DNA of 64,000 nucleotides, from contig NZ_SLXW01000004.1 in the NCBI RefSeq assembly GCF_004341085.1, positions 248,001-312,000 on the forward strand, in the 5' to 3' direction. The position numbers were made by a program, and so were the translations under genes. The notes beneath the pieces are model-generated. The model made no database searches, was not told the origin of the DNA, and saw nothing but the letters and a program-made list of their open reading frames with translations. Below are positions 39,553 to 47,954 of the stretch, piece by piece. The number at the start of each line of letters is the position of its first letter. Position 1 is the first letter of the stretch. This DNA is from Sphingomonas sp. PP-CE-1G-424. Its GTDB lineage: Bacteria > Pseudomonadota > Alphaproteobacteria > Sphingomonadales > Sphingomonadaceae.

Positions 39553-39857
39553 TTACAATACTCCTGTCGGGCCGCGAGAACGCAAGCCCTTTGCCACTAT
39601 GTCGGAACTGATATCGGTCGCATCAAGCACTTGAACCCGGCCCCGTCCGTTCCTGCGTCGGTTAAAGATCGAACGACCCGCATTACCCACGCCGTCATCC
39701 TGGGCTCGACCCAGGATCCAGAGCCATAAAGGCGGACGCTCGTAACTCTGGATCCATCCGTCTGCTGGGATGACGAAGCGGTGAGGCCGTCCCTCATCGG
39801 TCGAAAGGACAGTGCCGGTCGATGCCGTGGCCGCAATCAAAGGCACCGCGGCGGCGG
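39553..39857. other. Gap upstream of clpA with one inverted-repeat element
   Basis: The clpA promoter should be here; clpS is not. An inverted element is at about 39692-39773: GTCATCCTGGGCTCGACCCA with an opposed but eroded right arm ending GGGATGAC. An open minus-strand frame here has no family-like features. Confidence 0.5.
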
Positions 39858-40052
39858 TCACCGCCTGAAAAGATCGTCGGCGATGGCGCGGTGGCTGACC
39901 GCACGGTCCTTCTTGACCTGGCATCTGGCGATCTCGCCCTGCAGCACGGTTATGCGTGCATCGAGCTCGGCGACCGACAACGGATCGAGGTCCTGCCGCA
40001 CGAGCGCGTCGAGCAGATCGTCGGGACGGGAGGGGGTGTCTTCCGGGTCCAT
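39858..40052 (-). CDS. DUF1192 protein
   Basis: The 64-residue product from the ATG at 40052 starts MDPEDTPSRPDDL and has LSVAELDARITVLQGEIARC, then a Lys/His-rich end with AIADDLFRR. This is the DUF1192 pattern (short acidic start, one coiled helix, ending in ADxLF), common in alphaproteobacteria and often next to a quinone oxidoreductase gene, as here. Function unknown. A start 8 codons earlier is possible. Confidence 0.85.
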   Translation of the reverse strand: MDPEDTPSRPDDLLDALVRQDLDPLSVAELDARITVLQGEIARCQVKKDRAVSHRAIADDLFRR

Positions 40053-40125
40053 AATTTCTGTAACGTTGACCCGCACCCGAGTGATGTCAATAAGGCGCGA
40101 AGTTCAAAAGGGACGTGACGAGCAG

Positions 40126-41157
40126 ATGACCGCGATACCCGAAAACAAATCGAATAACTTAGGTTTACCTGACGTCATGAAGGCGATCGATCCGGAACAG
40201 CCCGGCGGTCCCGATGTCCTGGTGCTCGTCGACCGTCCCGTGCCGCGGGCCGGGCCGGGCGAGGTGCTGGTCAAGGTCGCGGCGGCCGGGGTCAACCGCC
40301 CCGAAGTCATGCAGCGCCAGGGCAAGTATCCGCCCCCGCCGGGTGCGCCCTCCATCCTCGGCATGGAGATTTCCGGCACGATCGTCGCGGTCGGCGACGG
40401 CGTCGGCGACGAACAGATCGGCCAGCGCGTCTGCGCGCTGATCTCGGGCGGCGCATACGCGGAATACGCGGTCGCACCGTTCGGCCAGTGCCTCCCCGTC
40501 CCCGAAGCGCTGACGATGGTCGAGGCGGCGGCGATACCCGAGACGCTCTTCACCGTTTGGACCAACCTCTTCGAACGCGCCTACGCGATGGAGGGCGACA
40601 CGGTCCTCGTCCACGGCGGCACCAGCGGCATCGGCACGATGGCGATAGGGCTGTGCAACGTGTTCGGTATCGATATCATCGTCACCGCCGGCTCGAAGGC
40701 GAAGTGCGAAGCGGCCTTGAGCCTCGGCGCGACCCACGCGATCGACTACAAGTCGGAGGATTTCGTCGAGCGCGTGAAGCAGATCACCGGCGGCAAGGGC
40801 GTCGCCGCTGTGCTCGATATGGTCGGCGGCGACTACGTGCCCCGCAACCTGCAATGCCTCGCGGAGGACGGCCGGCACGTGTCGATCGCGGTCCAGGGCG
40901 GCATGATGGCGACGGTCCCCCTGTTCGAGATCATGCGCCGCCGCCTGACGCTGACCGGCTCAACGCTCCGTCCGCGCGATACGGCATTCAAGTCGCTGGT
41001 CGCCGACGAACTCGCGCGCACCGTCTGGCCACATGTCGAGGCGGGCAAGCTGAAGCCGGTGATCGACCGCACCTTCGCCTTCGCCGACGCCCCCGCCGCG
41101 CACACGAGGATGGAAGCAGGCGACCACGTCGGAAAGATCGTGCTGACGATGGAGTAA
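40126..41157 (+). CDS. NAD(P)H:quinone oxidoreductase, zinc-free MDR type
   Basis: The 343-residue product belongs to the medium-chain dehydrogenases: GEVLVKVAAAGVNRPEVMQR (no zinc ligands), GMEISGTIVAVGDGV, then the NADPH-binding VLVHGGTSGIGTMAIGLC (about 158-175). The AAAIPETLFTVWTNLFERA stretch is typical of the PIG3/QOR subgroup. It probably reduces quinones or enones with NADPH. I chose the ATG at 40126; the frame upstream overlaps DUF1192 in antisense. The two genes are divergent. Confidence 0.9.
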   Translation: MTAIPENKSNNLGLPDVMKAIDPEQPGGPDVLVLVDRPVPRAGPGEVLVKVAAAGVNRPEVMQRQGKYPPPPGAPSILGMEISGTIVAVGDGVGDEQIGQRVCALISGGAYAEYAVAPFGQCLPVPEALTMVEAAAIPETLFTVWTNLFERAYAMEGDTVLVHGGTSGIGTMAIGLCNVFGIDIIVTAGSKAKCEAALSLGATHAIDYKSEDFVERVKQITGGKGVAAVLDMVGGDYVPRNLQCLAEDGRHVSIAVQGGMMATVPLFEIMRRRLTLTGSTLRPRDTAFKSLVADELARTVWPHVEAGKLKPVIDRTFAFADAPAAHTRMEAGDHVGKIVLTME

Positions 41158-41191
41158 GGGGAAGGGGCAAACGCCTGCCACCCACACTACC

Positions 41192-41295
41192 CCACCCCGG
41201 CGAAGGCCGGGGCCCAGTTGGGGGTGCTCAGTAAGGACGCGGTGCGCTCCATTACTGCTACCTCTCCAACTGGGCCCCGGCCTCCGCCGGGGTGG
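41192..41295. repeat. REP-like inverted pair, family A (copy 6)
   Basis: CCCCGGCGAAGGCCGGGG left and an opposed arm with loop CTCC right, framing about 55 bp. The two arms differ slightly in the loop. Confidence 0.88.
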
Positions 41296-41324
41296 TGCGT
41301 TCAGTTCGGTCGCCTAACAAAACT

Positions 41325-41379
41325 TGTTCTCCCGCGAAGGCGGGAGCCCAGTCTGGAACCCCGCCTTCGCGGGGAAACA
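41325..41379. repeat. Compact inverted repeat, family F-like
   Basis: TTCTCCCGCGAAGGCGGGAG and the opposed CCCCGCCTTCGCGGGGAA are separated by only about 10 bases. It may be a family F element with its centre lost. Confidence 0.7.
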
Positions 41380-41505
41380 TGCTGACCTTGTTCCAGCTGT
41401 AAACACGATAAATCTGCTGACTTGGAACAGTCACCAGACTGCGACCACCCTGTAACAATACTCGGCTAATACTCGCGACAAGGATAGTTTTGCGGGGGCA
41501 GGCTC

Positions 41506-42390
41506 ATGAACGCCATCACGACGTTTTCGCCATCTAGCTTAGTTGGCGCCGATATCACCGATATCGCCGACTTCATCCACTCCCGGCCCGCCGTACCCGA
41601 GCCGGTCGTCGAACGCCGCCAGTATCGCACGATCTGGATCTCCGACGTCCATCTCGGCACGCGCGGCTGCAATGCCGGGATGCTCAACGACTTCCTCGAT
41701 CATGTCGACAGCGAGACGATGTACTTGGTCGGCGACATGATCGACGGCTGGCGGCTCAAGAAGAAGTTCTACTGGCCCGCCGCGCACAACGACGTGATCT
41801 GGCGCCTGCTCAAGCGTGCCAAGCGCGGCACCCGCGTCGTCTACATCCCCGGCAACCACGACGAGGTGTTTCGCCAATATTCGGGGCTCGACCTCGGGGG
41901 CATCTCGATCCGCCGCAACGCTATCCACGAGACGGCGGACGGTCGCCGCCTGCTCGTCCTCCACGGCGACGAGTTCGACGCGATCACGCTCGCGCATCGC
42001 TGGATCGCGCATATCGGCGACGCCGCCTACACGATGCTCATGGGCCTCAACCGCTGGGTCAACGGCGCGCGCCGCCGCATGGGCATGCCCTATTGGTCGC
42101 TGTCGAAGCACGCCAAGGCCAAGGTCAAGAACGCCGTCGCCTTCATCTCGCACTTCGAGGAAGTCGTCGCGCACGCGGCCGGCGTCCGTGGTGTCGAAGG
42201 CGTCGTCTGCGGCCACATCCACACCGCCGAAATGCGCGAGATCGCCGGCATCGCCTATTACAACGACGGCGACTGGGTGGAGGGCTGCACCGCATTGGTC
42301 GAGCATTTCGACGGCCACATGGAGCTCCTCCACTGGGGCGACGAGATCGCCGCCCGCGAGAAGGACAAGGTCGTATCCATGGCCGCCTGA
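41506..42390 (+). CDS. LpxH-like metallophosphoesterase
   Basis: The 294-residue product has all five metallophosphoesterase blocks: WISDVHLGTRG (about 42-52), VGDMIDGW, IPGNHDEV, LVLHGDEFD and CGHIHTAEM. The family includes UDP-2,3-diacylglucosamine diphosphatase (LpxH) of lipid A synthesis, but this longer form (about 50 residues more than LpxH) with a glycosyltransferase next door may act on another lipid-linked substrate. That is inference. The gene pair recurs in alphaproteobacteria as far as I know. A family B element separates it from its neighbour. Confidence 0.85.
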   Translation: MNAITTFSPSSLVGADITDIADFIHSRPAVPEPVVERRQYRTIWISDVHLGTRGCNAGMLNDFLDHVDSETMYLVGDMIDGWRLKKKFYWPAAHNDVIWRLLKRAKRGTRVVYIPGNHDEVFRQYSGLDLGGISIRRNAIHETADGRRLLVLHGDEFDAITLAHRWIAHIGDAAYTMLMGLNRWVNGARRRMGMPYWSLSKHAKAKVKNAVAFISHFEEVVAHAAGVRGVEGVVCGHIHTAEMREIAGIAYYNDGDWVEGCTALVEHFDGHMELLHWGDEIAAREKDKVVSMAA

Positions 42391-42395
42391 CTTAA

Positions 42396-42531
42396 CCCTC
42401 TCCCCTGCGGGGAGAGGGCAAGCCGCGTCAGCGGCGCGGGTGAGGGCAAGTCCACGACGTCGGTAAAAAATGCCCTCACCCTCCCACCCGGCTTCGCCGG
42501 CCGGGCCCCTCGCTCTCCCGACGGGAGAGGG
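42396..42531. repeat. Inverted-repeat element, family B (copy 2)
   Basis: CCCTCTCCCCTGCGGGGAGA and the opposed CTCTCCCGACGGGAGAGG, with GGGTGAGGGCA and TGCCCTCACCC inside. It lies between two genes that probably work together. Confidence 0.85.
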
Positions 42532-42548
42532 TAAGAAAGGATAAGCCG

Positions 42549-43583
42549 ATGCGTATCGCGATCGTCACGGATGCCTGGAACCCGCAAGTCAACGGCGTCG
42601 TCCGCACCCTCCAGGCTGTCCGCCAGGAACTCGAATCGATCGGCCACCAGGTTCTGGTCGTCTCCCCCGAACGCTTCGCCTCGATGCCATGCCCGACCTA
42701 TCCCGAGATCCGCCTCGCCTTCGCGCGCTCGGGCGCAGTCGGTCGCATGCTCGCAGCATTCGGCGCTGATGCGATCCATCTCGCCACCGAAGGGCCGGTC
42801 TGCCTCGCCGCCCGCAACTGGTGCCTGGCCCGCGCGCTCCCGTTCACCAGCGCGTATCACACGCAGTTCCCCGACTATATCGCCGCCCGTACCGGCGCGA
42901 ACCCCGACTGGATCTGGCGCTACATCCGCTGGTTTCACCGGCCCGCGCAGTCGATCCTCGTCTCGACGCCATCGGTCGCGAAGACTCTTGCCGATCACGG
43001 CCTGCATCAGGTCCGCGAATGGGGCAGGGGCGTCGACTTCGCCCAGTTCGGTCTCGATGGCGCACGAGACCCCGAGCTGGCGGCATTGCCCGGCCCAATC
43101 CTGCTCTATGTCGGCAGGGTTGCGGTCGAGAAGAACATCGAAGCGTTTTTGTCCTCCAGCCACCCCGGCACCAAGGTGGTCGTCGGCGATGGTCCCGCGC
43201 GCGCCACGCTCGCTCGTCGCTTTCCACAGGCCGTTTTCCTCGGACATCGTTCCGGTCTCGATCTCGCCGCCGCGTACCGGACCGCCGATGCACTCGTCTT
43301 CCCGAGCCGCACCGACACATTTGGCCTCGTCATGATCGAAGCGCTCGCTTGCGGCACGCCCGTCGCGGCGTACCCGGTAACCGGCCCGATCGACGTCCTC
43401 GACGACCGCGTTGGCGCGATGCACGAAGACCTCGACACCGCGATCGCCACCGCGCTGACCCGCGACAGCGTCACTTGCGCCGCCTATGCCGCGCGCTACA
43501 GCTGGCCCGCCAGCGCGCGCCAGTTCCTCCACGCGCTCGTCCCGCTCGACCGCCCCCTGGATCGTCCGCTCTTGGCGGCATGA
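42549..43583 (+). CDS. GT4-type glycosyltransferase
   Basis: The 344-residue GT-B enzyme starts MRIAIVTDAWNPQVNGVVRT, which is the usual start of this subgroup. The C-terminal domain has LLYVGRVAVEKNIEAFL and FGLVMIEALACGTPVAAYPV, the donor-binding Glu motif. The family includes mannosyl- and glucuronosyl-transferases acting on diacylglycerol; the precise donor is unknown. Placement next to the LpxH-like phosphoesterase suggests a role in a membrane glycolipid. Confidence 0.88.
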   Translation: MRIAIVTDAWNPQVNGVVRTLQAVRQELESIGHQVLVVSPERFASMPCPTYPEIRLAFARSGAVGRMLAAFGADAIHLATEGPVCLAARNWCLARALPFTSAYHTQFPDYIAARTGANPDWIWRYIRWFHRPAQSILVSTPSVAKTLADHGLHQVREWGRGVDFAQFGLDGARDPELAALPGPILLYVGRVAVEKNIEAFLSSSHPGTKVVVGDGPARATLARRFPQAVFLGHRSGLDLAAAYRTADALVFPSRTDTFGLVMIEALACGTPVAAYPVTGPIDVLDDRVGAMHEDLDTAIATALTRDSVTCAAYAARYSWPASARQFLHALVPLDRPLDRPLLAA

Positions 43584-43644
43584 TACGCGTTACGCTTGTT
43601 CGCTTGCTTGATAGCGCCGCGCGCACTAAGTCTCCTTCATGTCA

Positions 43645-43678
43645 GGCCGCTCCGAAAGGGGCGGCCCTTTCTATTTTT
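43645..43678 (+). terminator. Terminator hairpin just before trcR
   Basis: GGCCGCTCC, loop GAAA, GGGGCGGCC, then CTTTCTATTTTT: a 9-bp stem with T-run. It ends 15 bases before the trcR GTG, so it may end the upstream transcript or act as an attenuator in the trcR leader. Confidence 0.78.
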
Positions 43679-43692
43679 ACGGAGTTTCCGCC

Positions 43693-44370
43693 GTGGCCCA
43701 GCCGCTCATGCCCCACGCGACCGCCGCCTGGATGGTCGACAATACCGCGCTCAGCTTCGAGCAGATCGCGGACTTCTGCGGCCTGCACATCCTCGAGATC
43801 CAGGCGATCGCCGACGACACCACCTCGACCAAGCTCACCGGCCGCGATCCCGTGCGCGCGCATGAGGTCACGCAGGACGAGATCGACAAGGGTGCCGCCG
43901 ATCCCGATTACCAGCTCAAGATGATCAAGGGCCCCGAGCAGGTCCGCCGCACCAAGGGCCCGCGCTACACGCCGGTCTCGAAGCGCCAGGACAAGCCCGA
44001 CGGCATCTCGTGGATCATCCGCAACCACCCGGAGATCACCGACGGCGCGATCTCGCTGCTGATCGGCACCACCCGCACGACGATCGCCGCGATCCGCGAC
44101 CGCAGCCACTGGAATATCGCTAACATCACGCCAAAGGACCCGGTCACGCTCGGCCTGACTTCGCAGCGCGAGCTCGACGCAGCCGTGGCGAAGGCGGCGA
44201 AGGCAGCCGGCATGGAAGCCCCGACCGACACCCGCCTCGAAGGCGATCGCGAAGTCCTGCTCCAGCAGCTCCGCGCCGAGCGCACCCAGGCGGCAGCGGA
44301 CGCACAGTTCGTGGCAGACGGCGGCGTCCTCCCCGTCAAGCCGCTCTTCGACGACCCCTTCAAGCGCTGA
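43693..44370 (+). CDS. trcR: Cell-cycle regulator TrcR (DUF1013)
   Basis: The 225-residue product starts (GTG) AQPLMPHATAAWMVDNTALS and has FCGLHILEIQAIADDTTSTK, DPVRAHEVTQDEID, and KRQDKPDGISWIIRNHPEI. This is the whole-length DUF1013/TrcR pattern, found only in alphaproteobacteria and linked in Caulobacter to cell-cycle transcription. Two helix-turn-helix-like segments can be seen (AWMVDNTALSFEQIADFCGL and AISLLIGTTRTTIAAIRDRS). I use GTG at 43693 because the family starts here; the longer frame reads through the hairpin. Confidence 0.92.
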   Translation: MAQPLMPHATAAWMVDNTALSFEQIADFCGLHILEIQAIADDTTSTKLTGRDPVRAHEVTQDEIDKGAADPDYQLKMIKGPEQVRRTKGPRYTPVSKRQDKPDGISWIIRNHPEITDGAISLLIGTTRTTIAAIRDRSHWNIANITPKDPVTLGLTSQRELDAAVAKAAKAAGMEAPTDTRLEGDREVLLQQLRAERTQAAADAQFVADGGVLPVKPLFDDPFKR

Positions 44371-44407
44371 TCGTCCTTCCCGGTATTGTCGGCAAAAAGA
44401 TAAAGAG

Positions 44408-44436
44408 GGGCGGTGCCGAAAGGTGCCGCCCTTTTT
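44408..44436 (+). terminator. Rho-independent terminator after trcR
   Basis: GGGCGGTGCC, loop GAAA, GGTGCCGCCC, then TTTTT: a 10-bp stem with two G-T pairs, 38 bases after the stop. Confidence 0.88.
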
Positions 44437-44463
44437 CGTGTGGAACGCGGTGCTATCCCGTCG

Positions 44464-44569
44464 CACCTCTCCGGCGCAGGCCGGGGCCCAGTTGGGGGAC
44501 GGTCATGGCGATGACGGCGCACCGTTACTTCAACCTTTCCAACTGGACCCCGGCCTACGCTAGGGGTGG
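44464..44569. repeat. REP-like inverted pair, family A (copy 7)
   Basis: Opposed arms with slightly worn hairpins (CTCCGGCGCAGGCCGGGG left). The right inner side reads CGTTACTTCAACCTTTCC, close to the end of the GIY-YIG unit at 3530-3550. Confidence 0.85.
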
Positions 44570-44669
44570 CTTAAGGCATATCAGTTACTAACCCGACTGC
44601 GGGTTCTGGCGGACAGCAGACGAGCCAATGCCGCTGGCCTACAAACCGACCAGTTGCTAACCGCAACGG

Positions 44670-45734
44670 ATGGCAACCGCACCCGACACCGATTTCGCGC
44701 CCACCAGCCACAAAGGGCTGACCTACCCGTTTGGTGGCGCAGAACCTGAAGTAGGCGGCACGATGCAAGTCGCCCCCGGCATAGACTGGGTCCGCCTCCA
44801 TATCCCCGGCCCCTTGCGCCACGTAAACTGCTGGCTCCTCGCCGACACCAACGGCGAAGCGCTGGTCGACACCGGCATGAACACCACGGCCGCGCGCGAC
44901 GCCTGGAAAGCCATCTTCGAAGGCTCCAAGGCGGACGTTCGCATCACGCAAATGATTGGGACGCACTTCCACCCCGATCATATCGGCCTCGCCGGCTGGA
45001 TGTGCGACCACCACGCCGCCCCCCTGATCATGACCCGAGCCGAGTGGCTGACCGCCCGCATGCTCGCCGCCGACGCCCGCGATTCCGTCCCGCACGAAAT
45101 GCTCGCCTTCTGGCGCGGCGCAGGCTGGGGTTCAGAACAGATCGACCACGCCACCGCCAAGGGCTGGGCCGGCTTTCGGAAAATCATCACGCCGCTCCCC
45201 CTCAGCTACACCCGCATCGAAGACGGCGACACGCTCACCATCGGCACGCGCGACTGGCGCGTCGTCACCGGTTCCGGCCACTCCCCCGAACACGCGTGCC
45301 TCTACGACGAAGCCGGCGGCATCCTCATTGCCGGCGACCAGGTACTCCCCCGCATCAGCCCCAACGTCTCGCTCGGCGTCACCGAACCAGGCGCCGACCC
45401 GCTGGGCGAATGGTTCGCCTCGATCGCCAAGCTGAAGACGCTGCCCGCCGACCTGCTCGTCCTCCCAGGCCACGGCGACCCGTTCACCGGCCTCCACACC
45501 CGCCTCGACGCGATGGACCGCGAGCACCGCGAACGGCTCGACGAACTCGCGGTCTTCCTCGCCGAACCCCGCCGCGCGGTCGACTGTTTCGGCCGCCTGT
45601 TCCGCCGCGCGATCGGACCCGACGTCCTCGGCATGGCGACCGGCGAAGCCCTGGCCCATCTCCGCCGCCTCGAAGTCGAAGGCCGAGCGACCTGCGACAT
45701 CCAAGATGGCGTATGGTGGTGGCGCGCGCCCTGA
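44670..45734 (+). CDS. MBL-fold metallo-hydrolase
   Basis: The 354-residue product is a metallo-beta-lactamase-fold hydrolase with the zinc motif THFHPDHIG (HxHxDH, about 92-100), VDTGMNTTAARDAW before it, SGHSPEHACLYDE (third His) and VLPGHGDPF (last His). The C-terminal about 80 residues form a helical extension as in glyoxalase-II-like and SdsA-like subgroups. Substrate unknown. No neighbour hints at a pathway; the next gene starts 35 bases after its stop. Confidence 0.88.
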   Translation: MATAPDTDFAPTSHKGLTYPFGGAEPEVGGTMQVAPGIDWVRLHIPGPLRHVNCWLLADTNGEALVDTGMNTTAARDAWKAIFEGSKADVRITQMIGTHFHPDHIGLAGWMCDHHAAPLIMTRAEWLTARMLAADARDSVPHEMLAFWRGAGWGSEQIDHATAKGWAGFRKIITPLPLSYTRIEDGDTLTIGTRDWRVVTGSGHSPEHACLYDEAGGILIAGDQVLPRISPNVSLGVTEPGADPLGEWFASIAKLKTLPADLLVLPGHGDPFTGLHTRLDAMDREHRERLDELAVFLAEPRRAVDCFGRLFRRAIGPDVLGMATGEALAHLRRLEVEGRATCDIQDGVWWWRAP

Positions 45735-45768
45735 GTTAGCATGCGGCCAAATTCAAGAGGATAGGCCC

Positions 45769-46638
45769 ATGTGCGACGAGCATACCGCAGACGATAACGA
45801 AGCCTATCTGGCCGGAGTCTCGCGCCGCCAGTTCGGCATGATGACCGGCGCTATGGGGCTGACGATGTTGCTCCCCGCGCCCGCGAACGCCGCCGTCATC
45901 AAGGGCCGCGACGTCTCGATCGCGACGCCCGCCGGCAAGGCCGACGCCTATTTCGTCGCGCCCGTCACCGGCAAGCATCCCGGCGTGCTGGTCTGGCCCG
46001 ACATCATGGGCCTGCGTCCCGCCTTCCGCCAGATGGCCGACCGCCTCGCGCAATCGGGCTACGCGGTGCTCGTCGTCAACCAGTTCTACCGCTCGACCAA
46101 GGCACCGTTCTTGAAGCCCGGCGAATCCTACGACCAACCTGAAGTCAAAAGCCGCATCGCCCCATTCCGCGAAGCGCTCACGTCCGAAGGCACCGTCCGC
46201 GACGCGAAAGCGTTCACCGCCTTCATCGACGCGCAACCGCAGGTCGATCGCAAGCGCGGCATGGCCACCACCGGCTATTGCATGGGTGGCCCGATGGTCA
46301 TGCGCACGGCTGCAGCCGTGGCGAACCGCATCCGCGCAGGCGCGACCTTCCACGGCGGCGGCTTCGTCACCGACAAGCCCGACAGCCCGCACCTCGTGAT
46401 CCCCCAGATGAAGGCGCAATACCTGATCGCGATCGCCGCCAACGACGACGCTCGCGCACCGACCGAGAAGGACACGCTCCGCACTGCCTTCGCCGCGGCG
46501 AAATTGCCCGCCGAGATCGAGGTCTACGCCGGCACGATGCACGGATGGTGCCCGCCCGACTCGAAGGTCTACAACGCAGCTCAGGCGGACAAGGCCTGGG
46601 CGCGCATGCTCGCGCTGTTCGACAAGGCGTTGGTATAA
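45769..46638 (+). CDS. Dienelactone hydrolase-family protein, Tat-exported
   Basis: The 289-residue product has a twin-arginine-type signal, VSRRQFGMMTGAMGLTMLLP (about 18-37), ending ANAA. The alpha/beta hydrolase domain has PDIMGLRPAFRQMADRLA, the nucleophile Cys in TGYCMGG, Asp in ANDDARAP and His in TMHGWCPP, the dienelactone hydrolase triad. Export of a DLH-like enzyme suggests a role other than cytoplasmic aromatic degradation. I chose the ATG at 45769; the longer frame overlaps the preceding gene. Confidence 0.9.
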   Translation: MCDEHTADDNEAYLAGVSRRQFGMMTGAMGLTMLLPAPANAAVIKGRDVSIATPAGKADAYFVAPVTGKHPGVLVWPDIMGLRPAFRQMADRLAQSGYAVLVVNQFYRSTKAPFLKPGESYDQPEVKSRIAPFREALTSEGTVRDAKAFTAFIDAQPQVDRKRGMATTGYCMGGPMVMRTAAAVANRIRAGATFHGGGFVTDKPDSPHLVIPQMKAQYLIAIAANDDARAPTEKDTLRTAFAAAKLPAEIEVYAGTMHGWCPPDSKVYNAAQADKAWARMLALFDKALV

Positions 46639-46645
46639 AACCTCT

Positions 46646-46733
46646 CCCCGTCATCCTGACGAAAGTCAGGACCCAGAGCCAAGGGGGCTGACGCTCGTAG
46701 CTCCGGATCCTGGCTCAAGCCCAGGATGACCGC
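46646..46733. repeat. Chimeric inverted-repeat element (D left arm, other right arm)
   Basis: Left arm CATCCTGACGAAAGTCAGGA is family D. The right arm ATCCTGGCTCAAGCCCAGGA is the inverse of the left arm found at 39692, not of family D. The two halves seem to come from different elements. Confidence 0.75.
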
Positions 46734-46826
46734 CGTTGGAGCGACCTCCTGCAACCAGAGGCGGCGCTTGACGCTGATCCCGCTCCATGAGACCATCGTT
46801 CACGATCCGTTCTCAAGGAGAGTCGC

Positions 46827-47441
46827 ATGACGCTGACCCTGTACACCAACCCAATGTCGCGCGGTCGCATCGCGCGCTGGATGCTCGAAGAGGTCGGCGC
46901 CGAGTACGAGACGGTCGTGCTCGGCTACGACACGACGATGAAGGCCGAGGCGTATCGCGCGATCAACCCGATGGCGAAGGTCCCGGCGCTGGTCCACAAC
47001 GGCAAGACCGTGACCGAATGCGCCGCGATCTGCGCCTATCTCGCCGAGACCTTCCCCGAAGCCGGCCTGGCGCCACACGCAGACGAACGCGCCGACTATT
47101 ATCGCTGGCTCTTCTACGCCGCCGGTCCTGTCGAATCCGCGATCACAAACCGGTCGCTCGGCGTCGTCCCCACTGATGCGCAACAGCGCATGGTCGGTTA
47201 TGGCAGCTTCGATGCCGTCGTGGACGTGCTTGAACGCGCCATATCCACGCACCCCTACATCGCCGGCGACCGCTTCACCGCAGCCGACGTGTATGTCGGG
47301 TCGCAGATCCTGTTCGGTCTGCAATTCGGCTCATTACCCAAGCGCGAGGTGTTTGCAGACTATGCCGCCCGCCTGATCGAACGTCCGGCATACAAGCGCG
47401 CAGGAGAGCTGGACGACGCGCTGATCGCGGCTGCAGCCTAG
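46827..47441 (+). CDS. Glutathione S-transferase
   Basis: The 204-residue product has a thioredoxin-fold N-terminal domain, LTLYTNPMSRGRIARWMLEE, with Ser at the usual active-site position, NPMAKVPALVHNGKTVTECA (cis-Pro and Glu-Cys/Ser site for glutathione) and a helical C-terminal domain with AGDRFTAADVYVGSQILFG (Asp of the N-cap motif). It probably conjugates or reduces with glutathione; the class and substrate are open. GGAGAG precedes the ATG. Confidence 0.92.
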   Translation: MTLTLYTNPMSRGRIARWMLEEVGAEYETVVLGYDTTMKAEAYRAINPMAKVPALVHNGKTVTECAAICAYLAETFPEAGLAPHADERADYYRWLFYAAGPVESAITNRSLGVVPTDAQQRMVGYGSFDAVVDVLERAISTHPYIAGDRFTAADVYVGSQILFGLQFGSLPKREVFADYAARLIERPAYKRAGELDDALIAAAA

Positions 47442-47477
47442 GGTCGACCGACGACGCGCGCGACGGGTTATACTTGA

Positions 47478-47564
47478 CCTCGTCATCCTGACGAAAGTCA
47501 GGATCCAGAGCCATGAAGGCTAGCTGTCGGTATCCTGGGTCCTGACTTTCGTCAGGATGACGGC
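47478..47564. repeat. Inverted-repeat element, family D (copy 3)
   Basis: GTCATCCTGACGAAAGTCAG and its exact inverse, with CCAGAGCCA inside the left arm and a 35-bp centre. Confidence 0.88.
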
Positions 47565-47569
47565 GGGGA

Positions 47570-47954
47570 CTGGGCCGGCACGGCGCTTTTTGAAATTAGC
47601 TTTATGGGAGAACCGGTTGCGTTCGCAGCCGAATGGCGCGCACCGGATCGACATCAAACGGGCAGGGTGCGCTGGATGCTCTCGGCGAGAAAGAGGGCCG
47701 ACTCACGAACACAACCGGTAGCAATGGCGCATACAAACCATGCCCTCACCCTTCCCACGGCCAAGTGACCCCGGGCCCCTTCCTTCTCCCGTCGGACAGA
47801 GGGAGAGACGCGAAGGCGGGGATAGGTGAGTGCACGCCACCAATTGCAATTGTGGACGCTAAATTCGCTGGCTAGGCGACCGACTAACGACGTCCACTCT
47901 AAACTAAACCAGTATCTAGTACTCAGCCACTAACCGGCCCTTACAAAACCCGGA
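47570..47954. other. Gene-free stretch
   Basis: About 380 bases without a supported gene. A decayed family B element is visible at about 47739-47815 (TGCCCTCACCCTTCCCAC, then TTCTCCCGTCGGACAGAGGG). The rest, 47820-47950, is less GC-rich and shows no motif I can name. A short plus-strand frame across it translates the repeat and was not accepted. Confidence 0.5.

Noticed and set aside
39553..39924. A 123-residue minus-strand frame upstream of clpA
   Set aside because: It runs through a repeat element, overlaps DUF1192 and contains no family motif; it is not ClpS.
47633..47875. An 80-residue plus-strand frame
   Set aside because: It translates a decayed family B element and has no coding signature.
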